Part shown: in pieces, positions 44,916 through 53,054 of the stretch
Layout of the letters: each line of letters opens with the position of its first letter
Position numbering within the stretch: position 1 is the first letter of the stretch
Notes under the pieces: model-generated
The model's database searches: none
Told to the model about the DNA's origin: nothing
Seen by the model: the letters and a program-made list of their open reading frames with translations, nothing else
Position numbers and translations under genes: made by a program
Assembly (NCBI GenBank): GCA_963851385.1
Contig: CAWKPE010000010.1
Location: 186,001 to 250,000, forward strand
Source: CAWEFA01 sp963851385
GTDB taxonomy: Bacteria; Bacteroidota; Bacteroidia; Bacteroidales; DTGW01
Direction of reading: 5' to 3'
Length of the DNA: 64,000 bases

Positions 44916-45533
44916 ATGAATTTCGATTATAATACCTCCCGCAAGAAGCTTGCATTGCCTGAATATGGCCGGCATATTCATAAATTGGTAGATTACATTG
45001 TTAACATTAAAGATCGTGAGGAACGAAATCGTGCCACAAAACAATTAATTAATGTCATGGGCAACCTTAATCCTCATTTACGCGACGTTTCTGACTTTAA
45101 ACATAAACTTTGGGATCACCTGGCAATCATTTCTGATTTTAAACTTGATATTGATTCACCATACCCCGTACCAACGCGAGCTATTCTTACAGAAAAACCC
45201 CGCAGAGTACCATATAACCAGGGACCTATTACTTACAAACATTATGGAAAAGTGCTGGAACGGATGGTCAAGAGAGCAACGGAAATGCCTGAAAATGATG
45301 AGAAAAAAGTATTGACTGAAGCACTTGCCAATTTAATGAAAAAACAATATCTTACCTGGAACCGAGAAGCTGTAAATGATTCAAACATCTTAAAAGATTT
45401 GTCAGAATTATCTAAAGGTTTGATTAATATTAGTGCACAGGATATGAAGCTTTCCGAAACCCGTGATATCCTGTTAAAGACAAAAAAGAACAAAAAGATC
45501 ATAACAAAGAAAAATAAATCACAACAGAATTAA
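44916..45533 (+). CDS. DUF4290 family protein
   Basis: A 205-residue cytoplasmic protein beginning MNFDYNTSRKKLALPEYGRH. It is mostly helical, with a Lys/Asn-rich tail and no signal peptide. I recognise the DUF4290 family, which occurs in Bacteroidota and is typically found just upstream of murA, as here (nine bases before the murA ATG). No function is known; the coupling suggests a role linked to cell-wall synthesis. A TACTTTTG element at 44752-44759 could be the promoter. Confidence 0.85.
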   Translation: MNFDYNTSRKKLALPEYGRHIHKLVDYIVNIKDREERNRATKQLINVMGNLNPHLRDVSDFKHKLWDHLAIISDFKLDIDSPYPVPTRAILTEKPRRVPYNQGPITYKHYGKVLERMVKRATEMPENDEKKVLTEALANLMKKQYLTWNREAVNDSNILKDLSELSKGLINISAQDMKLSETRDILLKTKKNKKIITKKNKSQQN

Positions 45534-45542
45534 GTATCCCGC

Positions 45543-46848
45543 ATGGCAACCTTTGAGGTTTACGGAGGCAGGCGCCTGAAAGGTGATCTATATCCACAGG
45601 GTGCTAAAAATGAGGCATTACAAGTAATATGTGCTTGCTCTTCTTACTTCAGAAAAAGTTACAATTCACAATATTCCTGATATCAGCGATGTTGAAATTC
45701 TAATTGATTTGTTGAAATCGCTTGGTGTTGAAGTTGAAAAAACCGGGCAACAAAGTTATTCTTTTAAAGCTGCAAATGTAGATATCCATTACCTTAAATC
45801 TGAAGATTATAATATAAAAGCCATTAAACTTAGAGGATCAATTATGATTATCGGGCCGTTACTTGCACGCTTTGGTAAAGGATACATTCCAAAGCCCGGA
45901 GGTGATATGATTGGTCGTCGCAGGCTCGATACTCACTTTATTGGCTTTGAAAAACTGGGTGCTAGTTTCAACTTTGACACCAAAGAAAATATTTATTATG
46001 TTGAAGCTGGTAATTTAAAAGGCGCCTACATGCTGCTTGACGAAGCTTCGGTGACAGGTACAGCTAATTTGATTATGGCTGCAGTGATGGCTAAAGGAAT
46101 TACAACTCTTTATAACGCCGCATGTGAACCTTATATTCAACAACTATGCAAAATGCTTGTATGCATGGGTGCGCAAATTGAAGGTATCGGATCAAACCTG
46201 CTGACAATTACAGGTGTAAAACAATTAAAAGGCTGTGAACATACTATTTTGCCTGATATGATCGAAGTGGGAAGTTTTATCGGGCTTGCTGCAATGACCC
46301 GCTCTGAAATTACAATTAAAAATGTATCTTTTGATAATTTAGGTATTATACCAGATTCTTTTAAACGCTTAGGTATTGCCCTGGAACGGAAAGGTGAAGA
46401 CATATTTATTCCTTCACAGGATGAATATGAGATTGAAACTTTTATTGACGGATCTATTCTCACAATATCTGATGCTCCCTGGCCAGGTTTAACTCCAGAT
46501 CTGCTTAGCATATTCCTTGTTATTTCAGCACAGGCAAAGGGCAGTGTACTCATTCACCAGAAAATGTTCGAAAGTCGTCTTTTCTTTGTTGACAAGCTTA
46601 TTGATATGGGTGCACAAATTATTCTTTGCGATCCTCACCGGGCTACTGTTATAGGTTTAAATAATCGCTTGCAATTGCGACCCACTGTCATGAGTACTCC
46701 AGATATAAGGGCCGGTGTGGCATTGCTTATTGCTGCCATGTCGGCTGATGGTAAGAGCATTATTCATAATATTGAACAAATCGACCGGGGATATTTCCGG
46801 ATTGATGAAAGATTGAATGCTGTAGGTGCTGATATCAGGAGAATATAA
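45543..46848 (+). CDS. murA: UDP-N-acetylglucosamine 1-carboxyvinyltransferase MurA, Asp-type (one frameshift in this sequence)
   Basis: MurA performs the first committed step of peptidoglycan synthesis. The true start is the ATG at 45543 (MATFEVYGGRRLKGDLYPQG, then GAKNEALQVI); one surplus T at 45635-45636 shifts the frame. Restored length is about 434 residues. The catalytic loop reads KPGGDMIGRRRLDTHF, with Asp (about residue 121) where most bacteria have the Cys attacked by fosfomycin. Asp at this place is known in naturally fosfomycin-resistant enzymes such as that of Mycobacterium tuberculosis. It is translationally close to DUF4290. Confidence 0.93.
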
Positions 46849-46856
46849 GATAAAAG

Positions 46857-46926
46857 TTTTAAGTTTTCAGTTTTAAGTTTTCAGTTTTAAGTTTTCAGTT
46901 TTAAGTTTTCAGTTTTAAGTTTTCAG
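46857..46926. repeat. Five tandem copies of a 14-bp unit downstream of murA
   Basis: TTTTAAGTTTTCAG repeats five times without a mismatch, with a partial sixth unit after. There are no spacers, so it is not CRISPR. It lies between murA and the cupin gene and is likely to vary in copy number. Confidence 0.9.
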
Positions 46927-46988
46927 TTTTAAATCACAAATCCCAATAAAGAATCAAGAATTAACTTTGAACTTTAAAATATTTCATC

Positions 46989-47501
46989 ATGCCAAAAATT
47001 TTTCACATCAAGGAAATAAATTTTGAATTGCGTGAATCGCGTGTTCCTGAATTTAGCTGGCATACAAGTCCAAGACTAGCCAATTTAGTAAATTCAAAAC
47101 ACCTGCAATTTGATATCCGTTCGTTAGATACAGGTAAGTTTTCATTTCCCTATCATTCCCACAGGGCTTCTGAAGAATTGTTTTATATAATTTCAGGTGA
47201 AGCAACATTACGAACACCGGAAGGATTTCAAAAGGTAATGACAGGTGATATAGTTTTTTTTGAAGAAGGTCCGACCAGCGCCCATCAACTTTATAATCAT
47301 ACTGAATCGCCTTGCATTTATTTGGACATCCGGTCTTTTACTGGAATTGATGTTACAGATTATCCTGATTCCGGAAAAATCAATGTATCTCCTTTTATGG
47401 AGATTTTTGAAAACACCTCTAAAACCGATTACTACAAAGGCGAAGAAGATGTCTCAAAAAAGTGGCCGGATGATATTATTATTAAACCTTCTGAAAGTTA
47501 G
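46989..47501 (+). CDS. Cupin-domain protein
   Basis: A 170-residue single-domain cupin. The metal-site pattern is visible as FPYHSHRASEELFYIISGEA (about 53-72: HxH and Glu) and the second motif GDIVFFEEGPTSAHQLYNHT (about 86-105). The family binds many small molecules and the substrate here is unknown. Its stop codon overlaps the stop of the convergent gene by four bases. Confidence 0.87.
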   Translation: MPKIFHIKEINFELRESRVPEFSWHTSPRLANLVNSKHLQFDIRSLDTGKFSFPYHSHRASEELFYIISGEATLRTPEGFQKVMTGDIVFFEEGPTSAHQLYNHTESPCIYLDIRSFTGIDVTDYPDSGKINVSPFMEIFENTSKTDYYKGEEDVSKKWPDDIIIKPSES

Positions 47502-48145
47502 GCTTTAAGAAGCTTAAAAGCATGTGACCATTCATTTCTCAGCAAACCTGGGATGCACCAGAGAATGCAGAGCGGTTCAATTGCTCTTGCACTTTCGACA
47601 CCTCCCATATCAGCCGTTTCAAAGTCAAATTTATCCAATATTTCAGAAACTGTTTTCTTTGCATTTTCATGATTGCCGCAAATAAACATTGTTGGTTTGA
47701 CACCCTTGAAATCAGGATTTACCATAAATGCATTGCCAATACTGCTAAAAGCTTTTACAAAATGAGCTTCAGGATGTAAAGCCTGCAATTGTTCCATTAG
47801 TGAATAATCCAAAGTTGTGAAAAACTTAATTACGCCATTTTCCGGTGGCATATCAGATATTGGATTTGTAGTGTCAATTACTGTCTTGCCTTTAATATAT
47901 TTTGCTACGTCTGTATCCAGAATTTCTTTAGCTATCGTTGCTTTTACTGCCAAAACAACAATTTCACCAAAAGCTGCTGCATCACCAAATGAGCCTACAT
48001 GTCCATTCTTCCCAACCTTTTTCTTCCAATCCTCAAGTTTTGAAATTGTGCGGGTACCAATCATTACTTCATATCCATGCTTAATAAAGCCACTGGCAAG
48101 TGTTTGTCCAACTACTCCTGAACCGATTACTCCGACCTTTTTCAT
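47498..48145 (-). CDS. NAD(P)-binding F420-type oxidoreductase family protein
   Basis: A 215-residue Rossmann protein starting MKKVGVIGSGVVGQTLASGF; the GxGxxG loop is at residues 7-12. IDTTNPISDMPPENG (about 95-109) and VKAFSSIGNAFMVNP (about 137-151) match the F420-dependent NADP oxidoreductase/NADPH-dependent reductase family. Members in organisms without F420 probably use NADPH with an unknown partner. The upstream in-frame ATG nine codons earlier is less likely because the GxGxxG strand should be near the N-terminus. Confidence 0.85.
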   Translation of the reverse strand: MKKVGVIGSGVVGQTLASGFIKHGYEVMIGTRTISKLEDWKKKVGKNGHVGSFGDAAAFGEIVVLAVKATIAKEILDTDVAKYIKGKTVIDTTNPISDMPPENGVIKFFTTLDYSLMEQLQALHPEAHFVKAFSSIGNAFMVNPDFKGVKPTMFICGNHENAKKTVSEILDKFDFETADMGGVESARAIEPLCILWCIPGLLRNEWSHAFKLLKA

Positions 48146-48242
48146 AAATTGATTGTTTGTTTTTATGTTCAATCTTTATAGAATTTGTATTACTTGATTA
48201 AAACCTACTATGTTGTTTTGTTTTGACTTTTAAACATATTAG

Positions 48243-48250
48243 CAAATATA
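48243..48250 (-). promoter_or_regulatory. -7 promoter element upstream of the F420-type oxidoreductase gene
   Basis: The minus strand reads TATATTTG with a TTG 16 bases further up. It lies about 100 bases above the start codon. Confidence 0.4.
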
Positions 48251-48336
48251 TTGTTTAAGTAGTTGACAACTTATTAAATAATTATAAGAATCATTAACAT
48301 AACAACAGAATTTAAATCTAATTGAACAAATTAAGC

Positions 48337-48725
48337 AATTAATGTGAGTTCGACGAAATAAAAAATGTACTTATCAAGTAATCAGAATTATGTTCATTTC
48401 TTTTTTCGCCAAAAAAGAAACGAACCAAAGAACTTAGCGGAGCGATCTCACGAACGAAGTGAGTAAAAAGGCTTGGTTGCAAAAACTCGCTCCTTCGCCA
48501 TTTGGCGTATTCGCTCAAACAGCTTGCAACCGAAAAGGAATTTATTTTTAATCCCGCCGAAGGCGGGAAAGAGCGTTGGCCAGAAAATCAGGCGAGGGTG
48601 TGTGCGCATTGCGGGTTGAAGCTTCTGATTTTCTTGACTTTTTGGTTACTTTTGTGTCAAGACAAAAGTAACATATTGATAACAATATATTTATATTCAT
48701 TTCTTATGTCGAACTTACGTTAATT
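48337..48725. mobile_element. 389-bp non-coding MITE-like element
   Basis: The ends AATTAATGTGAGTTCGAC (48337-48354) and GTCGAACTTACGTTAATT (48708-48725) are inverted repeats, with TTAA next to each end as a possible 4-bp target duplication. The interior has its own inverted pair (TTTTTTCGCCAAAAAAG near 48400 and ACTTTTGTGTCAAGACAAAAGT near 48648) and shares a core with 41750-41815. A 74-codon frame inside it is a by-product of the repeat and is not called. Confidence 0.6.
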
Positions 48726-48754
48726 AAGTCCAGAAGTCTAAAAAATATTTTAAT

Positions 48755-49777
48755 ATGGAATACAAACAGCTTGGAAAAACTGGTGTTCTGCTTTCTGAAC
48801 TTTGCCTTGGCGCCATGACATTTGGCGGTAAAGGCTTTTGGGAAGCTATAGGCAAATTGCAGCAGAAAGAAGTCAATAAATTAGTAAAAACCTCATTAGA
48901 TAGTGGTATAAATTTCATAGATACTGCAAATGCATATTCCGAGGGTTTATCAGAAATTATTTTGGGAAAAGCATTGAAAGAACTGGGCATTAATCGTCAG
49001 CAAATTTTTATAGCTACCAAATTACGTATCAGGATGGGAACTGGAGCTAACCAGGTTGGTCTTTCAAGATTGCATATAGTAGATTCGGTCAATGACAGCT
49101 TGGAAAGGTTGGGACTATCGCATATCGATCTTTTATATATCCATGGTGTAGATCCATTGACATCGCTTGAAGAAACAATGCGAGGCCTGGAAGATGTGGT
49201 TCGTTCAGGAAAAGTAAGATACCTGGGCATTAGCAATCATCCTGCCTGGATGGTAATTAAAGCTAACGGTATAGCTGACAAAATGGGTTGGACCAAATTT
49301 ATTGCATTACAAAACTACTATAGCATTGCCGGGCGGGACATAGAAAGAGAAATAGTGCCAATGGCCTTAAGTGAGGGATTATCGCTAATGCCCTGGAGTC
49401 CTTTAGCAGGTGGATTTTTGTCAGGCAAGTTTACACGCCATAACGAGAAAGCTGGTGATAGCCGAAGGGACGTTTTTGATTTTCCTCCTGTAAATAAAGA
49501 GAAAGCCTACGATATTATCGATCTGATGCTAGAAATTGGCAAACAGCACAATGTGTCTGTTGCACAGGTTGCATTAGCGTGGATGCTAAAAAAGCCTGCA
49601 GTTACTAGCATAATTATCGGGGCGAAAAAACATGAACAATTGGTGGATAACATTGCAGCTACTGATCTTCACCTTTCTGATGAAGAAATGAAAAAATTAG
49701 ATGATATTTCTGCCCTGAAATCAGAATATCCCGGATGGATGATTGAACGACAATTTCAGGGAAGAATGCCTGGTTAA
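48755..49777 (+). CDS. Aldo/keto reductase
   Basis: A 340-residue NADPH-dependent reductase of the AKR (YajO/tas-like) group. The catalytic tetrad is in place: Asp and Tyr in DTANAYSEG (about 53-61), Lys in ATKLRIRMG (about 87-95) and His in LLYIHGVDP (about 126-134). The C-terminal cofactor segment is VTSIIIGAKKHEQLVDN (about 286-302). The physiological substrate is unknown. It begins 29 bases after the MITE-like element. Confidence 0.93.
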   Translation: MEYKQLGKTGVLLSELCLGAMTFGGKGFWEAIGKLQQKEVNKLVKTSLDSGINFIDTANAYSEGLSEIILGKALKELGINRQQIFIATKLRIRMGTGANQVGLSRLHIVDSVNDSLERLGLSHIDLLYIHGVDPLTSLEETMRGLEDVVRSGKVRYLGISNHPAWMVIKANGIADKMGWTKFIALQNYYSIAGRDIEREIVPMALSEGLSLMPWSPLAGGFLSGKFTRHNEKAGDSRRDVFDFPPVNKEKAYDIIDLMLEIGKQHNVSVAQVALAWMLKKPAVTSIIIGAKKHEQLVDNIAATDLHLSDEEMKKLDDISALKSEYPGWMIERQFQGRMPG

Positions 49778-49879
49778 ATAATCTCAAATCAAAAATCGTT
49801 AATTCTTGTTCTCTAATAGAAAATAAAACTAAGAACAATGATTAGCGAATAATGAATTGTGAAATTAAAAATCATAATT

Positions 49880-50002
49880 CAATGTCGTTTAGTTAAGCAA
49901 TTTTATATCATTGGTCATACTTCGACAAGCTCAGTATGACCTCATTTTATTGTCACCCTGAGCTTGTCGAAGGGTGTTTCGTTCCTTAACTAAACGACAT
50001 TG
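49880..50002. mobile_element. 123-bp MITE, copy 3 (reverse orientation)
   Basis: Same length and interior as the copies at 33298 and 34458, but inverted. Its ends are CAATGTCGTTTAGTTAAG and CTTAACTAAACGACATTG, here a perfect inverted repeat. A perfect 10-bp target duplication AATCATAATT flanks it (49870-49879 and 50003-50012). This independent insertion defines the element's borders. Confidence 0.9.
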
Positions 50003-50067
50003 AATCATAATTATCTGACTATAACAAAAGATTTTGAATAAATTTTATCAATCAAAAATTATATTAA

Positions 50068-50652
50068 ATGAAAAAATTAGTTTTCTTATTAACGTTGGGT
50101 CTTTTGCAAGTTGCAGTAAATGCCCAAACCAAATGGACAGTGGACGCTGTTCATTCATCAATTAAATTTACAGTAACCCACCTTGTGATTTCCGAAGTTG
50201 AAGGAGATTTTAAAACCTTTACCGGAACAGTTGTAACAAACAATCCTGATTTTGCCGATGCGGCAATTGATTTCTCAGTCGATGTCAACAGTATAAATAC
50301 AGATAATGAAATGCGTGACAAACATTTAAAATCAGCTGACTTTTTCAATGTTGAAAAATATCCACAGATGACATTTAAAAGCAAATCATTTAAAAAACTG
50401 ACTGATAACAAATATGAACTTAACGGTGATCTAACAATTCATGGCATTACAAAACCGGTAAAATTCGATGTTACCAATGGTGGAACGGCTAAAGATGGAT
50501 ATGGAAATACTAAAGCAGGTTTCAAAGCAACTACAACAATAGACCGTTTTGATTACGATCTGAAATGGAACACTCTTACCGAAGCAAGTGGTGCAGTAGT
50601 AAGTAGAGATGTAAATATCTCGGTTAGGCTAGAACTGGCTAAAGCAAAATAA
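50068..50652 (+). CDS. YceI family periplasmic lipid-binding-type protein
   Basis: A 194-residue protein with a signal peptide (1-19, ending VNAQ) and a YceI beta-barrel: KWTVDAVHSSIKFTVTHLVI (21-40), then NTDNEMRDKHLKSADFFNVE (about 77-96) and LTIHGITKPVKFDV (about 128-141). The barrel binds isoprenoid-like lipids in studied members. It is followed by a terminator and seems monocistronic. Confidence 0.93.
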   Translation: MKKLVFLLTLGLLQVAVNAQTKWTVDAVHSSIKFTVTHLVISEVEGDFKTFTGTVVTNNPDFADAAIDFSVDVNSINTDNEMRDKHLKSADFFNVEKYPQMTFKSKSFKKLTDNKYELNGDLTIHGITKPVKFDVTNGGTAKDGYGNTKAGFKATTTIDRFDYDLKWNTLTEASGAVVSRDVNISVRLELAKAK

Positions 50653-50684
50653 TAAGCATTTGTTAAGAATATTAAGTCATACAA

Positions 50685-50718
50685 AATCACTCTTTAAATT
50701 ATGCAGAGTGATTTTTTT
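50685..50718 (+). terminator. Rho-independent terminator after yceI
   Basis: AATCACTCT (50685-50693) pairs perfectly with AGAGTGATT (50705-50713) around an 11-base loop and runs straight into seven T. Confidence 0.88.
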
Positions 50719-50833
50719 CCTTTAATAAACAATATTTTACATTGTGCCATAAATCAAACAATCTGTATATCATCTATATGTAAACAGTACATTTTTTTTA
50801 TATCTTTATATATTATTTTTCTAAGCAAATAAC

Positions 50834-51406
50834 TTGAAACTATACATTAAAAATATGGTTTGCATCCGTTGCAAAATGGTTGTGAAAGCTGAATTAGAAA
50901 AACTCGGGTTGCATTATTCTGTAGTGGAGTTAGGTGAAGCAGAAATTAAAGAAAGTATAACTTCAGAACAACGGAATACGTTAAACATTGATTTAAAAAA
51001 ATCAGGGCTTGAACTGATGGACGATAAAAAAAGCATGTTAATTGAAAAAATAAAAAATATTATTATAGAATTGGTTCACTATTCCGATGAACAACCTAAA
51101 ATAAATTTTTCTGATTATATAAGTGAAAAACTAAATCACGATTACACGTATCTTGCTAATCTTTTTTCTGAAGTTGAAGGGACAACCATTGAAAAATTCT
51201 TTATTGCTCATAAGATTGAACGTGTAAAAGAATTGCTTGTATACGATGAACTCAATCTTACTGAAATTGCATATAAACTACATTATAGCAGCGTGGCACA
51301 TTTATCCAATCAATTTAAAAAAGTTACAGGCTTAACTCCCTCCCATTTCAAGCAACTCAGGCATAAAAGACGTATTATGTTAGAAGACTTGTCAGCCGGC
51401 AATTAA
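50834..51406 (+). CDS. AraC-type transcriptional regulator with N-terminal CxxC (HMA-like) domain
   Basis: A 190-residue protein that starts at a TTG (50834); the start is placed there because the first strand KLYIKNMVC belongs to the domain. Residues 1 to about 65 look like a ferredoxin-fold heavy-metal-associated domain, with NMVCIRCKMVVKAEL (7-21) carrying a CxxC at C10/C13. The C-terminal 90 residues are an AraC helix-turn-helix: LNLTEIAYKLHYSSVAHLSN (about 136-155) and QFKKVTGLTPSHFK (156-169). It may sense a metal or thiol-reactive compound; this is inferred from the CxxC only. The cupin gene after it is likely co-regulated. Confidence 0.82.
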   Translation: MKLYIKNMVCIRCKMVVKAELEKLGLHYSVVELGEAEIKESITSEQRNTLNIDLKKSGLELMDDKKSMLIEKIKNIIIELVHYSDEQPKINFSDYISEKLNHDYTYLANLFSEVEGTTIEKFFIAHKIERVKELLVYDELNLTEIAYKLHYSSVAHLSNQFKKVTGLTPSHFKQLRHKRRIMLEDLSAGN

Positions 51407-51497
51407 TGTGTGAATCATGTAACTTATTTGCAGAGTTGTGTAACACTTTTTAGCAAAGATGTGCTCACCTTTATACCATCCTTACTTACACATAAAA

Positions 51498-51836
51498 ATG
51501 GATAACCAGGAAATTGAAAAATCGAAAGCACTCATAATTGTTGAAATAATAGAATATGTTTCTCATTCCGTTGTGAGCAAAACAATAATTAGAAAATCGA
51601 CAGGTAATATCAGCGTAACTGCAATTGATTCAGGTGAAGGATTAACTGAAAAAACTTCGCCTTTTGATACCTTTGCTCAAATAATAGACGGAAAAGCCGA
51701 GATTGTAATTGATGGAAATTCAATTCAGCTTGAAACTGGCCAATCAATAATAATACCAGCTCACACACCAAACATTATCAAAGCAAATGAGCGTTTTAAA
51801 ATGATTTCAACAATCATAAAAAGCGGGTACGAATAA
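51498..51836 (+). CDS. Small cupin protein
   Basis: A 112-residue cupin fold starting MDNQEIEKSKALIIVEIIEY at 51498; an earlier in-frame start at 51459 adds 13 unconserved residues. The pattern DGKAEIVIDGNSIQLETGQS (about 65-84) and IIIPAHTPNIIKA are typical, but the usual two-His/Glu metal site is mostly missing (only one His, in PAHTPN), so it may bind a ligand without metal. It lies 92 bases after the AraC-type gene, on the same strand. Confidence 0.8.
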   Translation: MDNQEIEKSKALIIVEIIEYVSHSVVSKTIIRKSTGNISVTAIDSGEGLTEKTSPFDTFAQIIDGKAEIVIDGNSIQLETGQSIIIPAHTPNIIKANERFKMISTIIKSGYE

Positions 51837-52010
51837 CCAATTGAATCAAGAACTAGAAGCCAAGATTCAAGCGCTGAGTAATGCCTTATTTACATCAAAT
51901 TTTAATTCTAATAAATCACTTGCTCAAATAAACAAGAATCGAAAAAGAATTCACTCTCTTGGTTTTTGATTCTTGATGCTTTAATATTTACCTATTCAGA
52001 AAATTAAAAC

Positions 52011-53054
52011 ATGATACAAGTTAAAAAAGAAGGCATCATATTAAAAAAGACAGATTTTAAATTTGAAAATGAAGGCGTGCTAAATCCAGCTGCAATACGC
52101 CTGGGTGACAGTGTCCACCTTTTTTACCGTGCAGTGCAAAAAGGAAATTATTCAAGTATTGGATATTGCAGGCTGGATGGACCGTTAACAGTTGCTGAAA
52201 GATGGGATAAACCTATTATGGTTCCTGAATTCGATTATGAATCACATGGGGTTGAAGATGCCCGCATTGTAAAAATTGATAACTTGTATTATATGACTTA
52301 CACTGCTTACGACGGGATAAATGCACAGGGAGCATTGGCTACTTCAAAAGATTTAAAGCATTTTAAAAAGCATGGAATCTTAGTACCACAGATTACATAT
52401 GACGAATTTGCATTTCTGGCTAAATCGGCCGTTAAAATAAATGAGAAGTATTATCTTCATCACACTTTATATTTCAAAGAGGAAAATCTTGATAAAAAAT
52501 CATTATTATGGGATAAAAACTTGATTTTTTTTCCAAGAAGAATCAACAATAAATTAGCTTTTCTGCACCGAATCAGGCCTGGCATTCAAATTGCATTCGT
52601 CAATAATATAAAAGAACTCACCAAAGAATATTGGAAAAACTATTGTCTGAACCTCCATGAACACATAGTAATGGATCCTCTATACGAACACGAATCGAAA
52701 TATATTGGCAGTGGGTGCCCTCCAATTGAGACAAAACACGGATGGTTATTAATTTATCACGGAGCGGAAGAAACCAACAAAGGCGTTGTTTATTCTGCCT
52801 GCGCAGCTCTGCTGGATTTGAATGATCCATCAAAAGAAATAACCCGGCTGCCTCATACTTTGTTTTCACCAGAATATGAGTGGGAGCAATTTGGAGAAGT
52901 TGATAATGTAGTTTTTCCTACCGGCACTTCATTATTTGGCAATACCTTATTCATATACTATGGTGCTGCTGATGAACATATTGCCTGTGCTTCTGTGAGT
53001 TTATCAGCATTATTGAAGAAACTATTATCTAACACTAGGAAAAATGAAAAATAA
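52011..53054 (+). CDS. GH130 family glycoside phosphorylase/hydrolase (short form)
   Basis: A 347-residue five-bladed propeller enzyme of family GH130, whose members act on beta-mannosides as phosphorylases or as beta-1,2-mannosidases. GVEDARIVKI (80-89) and YTAYDG (97-102) are the conserved substrate/catalytic region, and CPPIETKHGWLLIYHGAEET (about 236-255) marks the phosphate-side blades. There is no signal peptide, so it works in the cytoplasm, which favours phosphorolysis or turnover of an internal glycan. Its end overlaps the GT4 start by 11 bases. Confidence 0.88.
   Translation: MIQVKKEGIILKKTDFKFENEGVLNPAAIRLGDSVHLFYRAVQKGNYSSIGYCRLDGPLTVAERWDKPIMVPEFDYESHGVEDARIVKIDNLYYMTYTAYDGINAQGALATSKDLKHFKKHGILVPQITYDEFAFLAKSAVKINEKYYLHHTLYFKEENLDKKSLLWDKNLIFFPRRINNKLAFLHRIRPGIQIAFVNNIKELTKEYWKNYCLNLHEHIVMDPLYEHESKYIGSGCPPIETKHGWLLIYHGAEETNKGVVYSACAALLDLNDPSKEITRLPHTLFSPEYEWEQFGEVDNVVFPTGTSLFGNTLFIYYGAADEHIACASVSLSALLKKLLSNTRKNEK

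Noticed and set aside
46857..46926. CRISPR array
   Set aside because: The units are directly adjacent without spacers, and no cas genes are present.
48502..48723. Open frame of 73 codons inside the 48.4-kb repeat
   Set aside because: It is read entirely from repeat sequence, has no promoter or recognisable domain, and its counterpart in the 41.7-kb copy is not open.
50834..50854. Later ATG at 50855 as start of the AraC-type gene
   Set aside because: It would remove the first strand (KLYIKN) of the CxxC domain; the TTG at 50834 is preferred, though this is not certain.
53044..53054. Frameshift between the short GH130 and GT4 genes
   Set aside because: The overlap is 11 bases, the GH130 product has normal length and the GT4 product has its own start, so they are two genes.
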